From Gordonia polyisoprenivorans (GTDB lineage: Bacteria; Actinomycetota; Actinomycetes; Mycobacteriales; Mycobacteriaceae), in NCBI RefSeq assembly GCF_017654315.1, contig NZ_CP072203.1, forward strand, positions 2,728,001 to 2,792,000: a stretch of DNA of 64,000 nucleotides, written 5' to 3'. This document shows, piece by piece, positions 63,478-64,000 of the stretch. Position numbers and translations under genes: made by a program. Below the pieces are notes generated by a model. It saw nothing but the letters and a program-made list of their open reading frames with translations, had not been told where the DNA came from and ran no database searches. Every line of letters begins with the position of its first letter. The first letter of the stretch is position 1.

Positions 63478-64000
63478 TGATCCACCCCGGCGTTTCCGGA
63501 GAGCTCAGGTTGTGAGTGCCTCCTCCGGATTGAGGGTGCGCATGCGATCGTAATGGAGTCGCTCGGCGTGGTCGGGGGTGAGGTCGTCGCAGTAGCTGTG
63601 TGGCCGTTCCCGGTTGTAGAACGCCACCCATTCGGCCGTGCCCAGTGACAGTTCGGTCGCGCCGTGAAATCGCGGCTGGTTGTCGACGAGTTCGTTCTTG
63701 TAGTCAGAGTTCACCGATTCCGCCAGCGCGTTGTCGTAGCTATCTCCGATGCTGCCAATAGAAGCCGCGATTCCCTCCTCGGCCAACCGCTGCCCAAACA
63801 CAATCGCCGTGTATTGCGATCCCGCGCCTGAATGGTGTATGAGATTCGTTAAATCAACTACACCGCAACGCTTTCGGCTGTCGATCGCCTTGTTGATAGC
63901 GTCAGTCACCAGGTTCACCGTCATTTCCGAGGCCACTTTCCAGCCGACAATCTTGCGGGCGAACACATCGATGACGAACGCCGTGTACGCCCACCCCGAC
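63478..64000 (-). mobile_element. IS3-family insertion sequence, right end, truncated by the window
   Basis: Begins at the terminal motif TGATCCACCCCGGCGTTTCC followed by GGAGAGCTC (63478-63506) and contains the transposase gene 63505-64000, which runs off the window. The left end and any orfA are not visible. The 131 nt between the two terminal motifs (63347-63477 approximately) hold nothing recognisable. Confidence 0.7.
63505..64000 (-). CDS. IS3-family transposase (orfB/integrase core), N-terminus off the window
   Basis: At least 165 codons of an rve-type integrase core. FARKIVGWKVASEMT, HHSGAGSQYTA, GIAASIGSIGDSYDNALAESVNSDYKNEL (catalytic Glu), LGTAEWVAFYNRERPHSYCDDLTPDHAE are typical of IS3 OrfB. 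The second catalytic Asp normally found in HHSDxGSQYT is Gly here (GGC for GAC), which should abolish DDE chemistry unless it is a sequencing error. The first Asp lies just beyond the visible part. The start is outside the window. Confidence 0.88.
   Translation of the reverse strand, partial: SGWAYTAFVIDVFARKIVGWKVASEMTVNLVTDAINKAIDSRKRCGVVDLTNLIHHSGAGSQYTAIVFGQRLAEEGIAASIGSIGDSYDNALAESVNSDYKNELVDNQPRFHGATELSLGTAEWVAFYNRERPHSYCDDLTPDHAERLHYDRMRTLNPEEALTT

Overview
The window is high-GC DNA from a mycolic-acid actinobacterium of the order Mycobacteriales. It is most likely a Gordonia, or a close Rhodococcus/Williamsia relative. The reasons are: the cell-wall set wbbL/rmlD/LCP/manB; the AccA3-AccD5-AccE acyl-CoA carboxylase; the LpqY-SugABC trehalose importer; sigE-rseA-htrA-tatB; and many genes that begin at or within a few bases of the predicted transcription start (TANNNT-N6..8-RTG). 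From memory, gene order follows two Mycobacterium tuberculosis blocks, Rv3285-Rv3264c (about 20.0-42.9 kb here) and Rv1220c-Rv1238 (about 43.0-57.3 kb). The two blocks are fused at 42.9 kb, with insertions.

Layout. 1-7.2 kb: a catabolic cluster on the minus strand. It holds a two-component flavin phenol-type hydroxylase (pheA2, pheA1), an EthD-like protein, an AraC regulator, a phthalate-dioxygenase-type reductase and a cytochrome P450 that runs off the left edge, plus a divergent AraC regulator. 7.3-9.5 kb: a Uma2-family protein and a SulP transporter. 9.8-15.9 kb: a methionine island with a LysR regulator, mesX (DUF1852), mesD (oxygen-dependent core methionine synthase) and, convergent to them, metE behind a cobalamin riboswitch. 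16-19.6 kb: purine and urate catabolism (uraH, uraD, and an NCS2 permease fused to a UraD-like domain that has lost its catalytic histidine) and a MocA-like cytidylyltransferase.

20-29.6 kb: acyl-CoA carboxylase genes (accA3; accE-accD5; birA), interleaved with a PapA-like acyltransferase, SufE-like, SseA, a secreted HEYGH metallopeptidase and Maf. 29.6-35.5 kb: membrane proteins, a PH-domain protein coupled to a two-component system, GtrA, and purK-purE. 35.5-42.9 kb: a dienelactone hydrolase-like protein, a Ddn-like protein, and arabinogalactan/rhamnose cell-wall genes (TIGR03089, LCP, rmlD, wbbL, manB). 43-52.4 kb: an O-methyltransferase, the sigE stress locus, tatB, mrp, a secreted transglycosylase, DUF1003, an MgtE-N/CBS protein and a general-stress-like membrane protein. 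52.6-57.3 kb: lpqY-sugABC, with an abrupt change of codon use inside sugA.

57.3-63 kb: a ParB-like/phosphoesterase pair, then an amide module with an AmiC-like sensor, a MarR regulator, formamidase fmdA and the zinc-ribbon protein fmdB, and a SUFU-domain protein. The right edge is mobile-element debris: a truncated luciferase-like monooxygenase gene ends exactly at an IS3-type terminal motif. It is followed by an IS3-family transposase that runs off the window and carries a Gly where the second catalytic Asp is expected.

No tRNA, rRNA or CRISPR array was seen. The most unusual features are the mesX-mesD/metE arrangement with the B12 switch, the permease/UraD pseudoenzyme fusion, the codon-usage break in sugABC, and the palindrome pair in the fmd control region.
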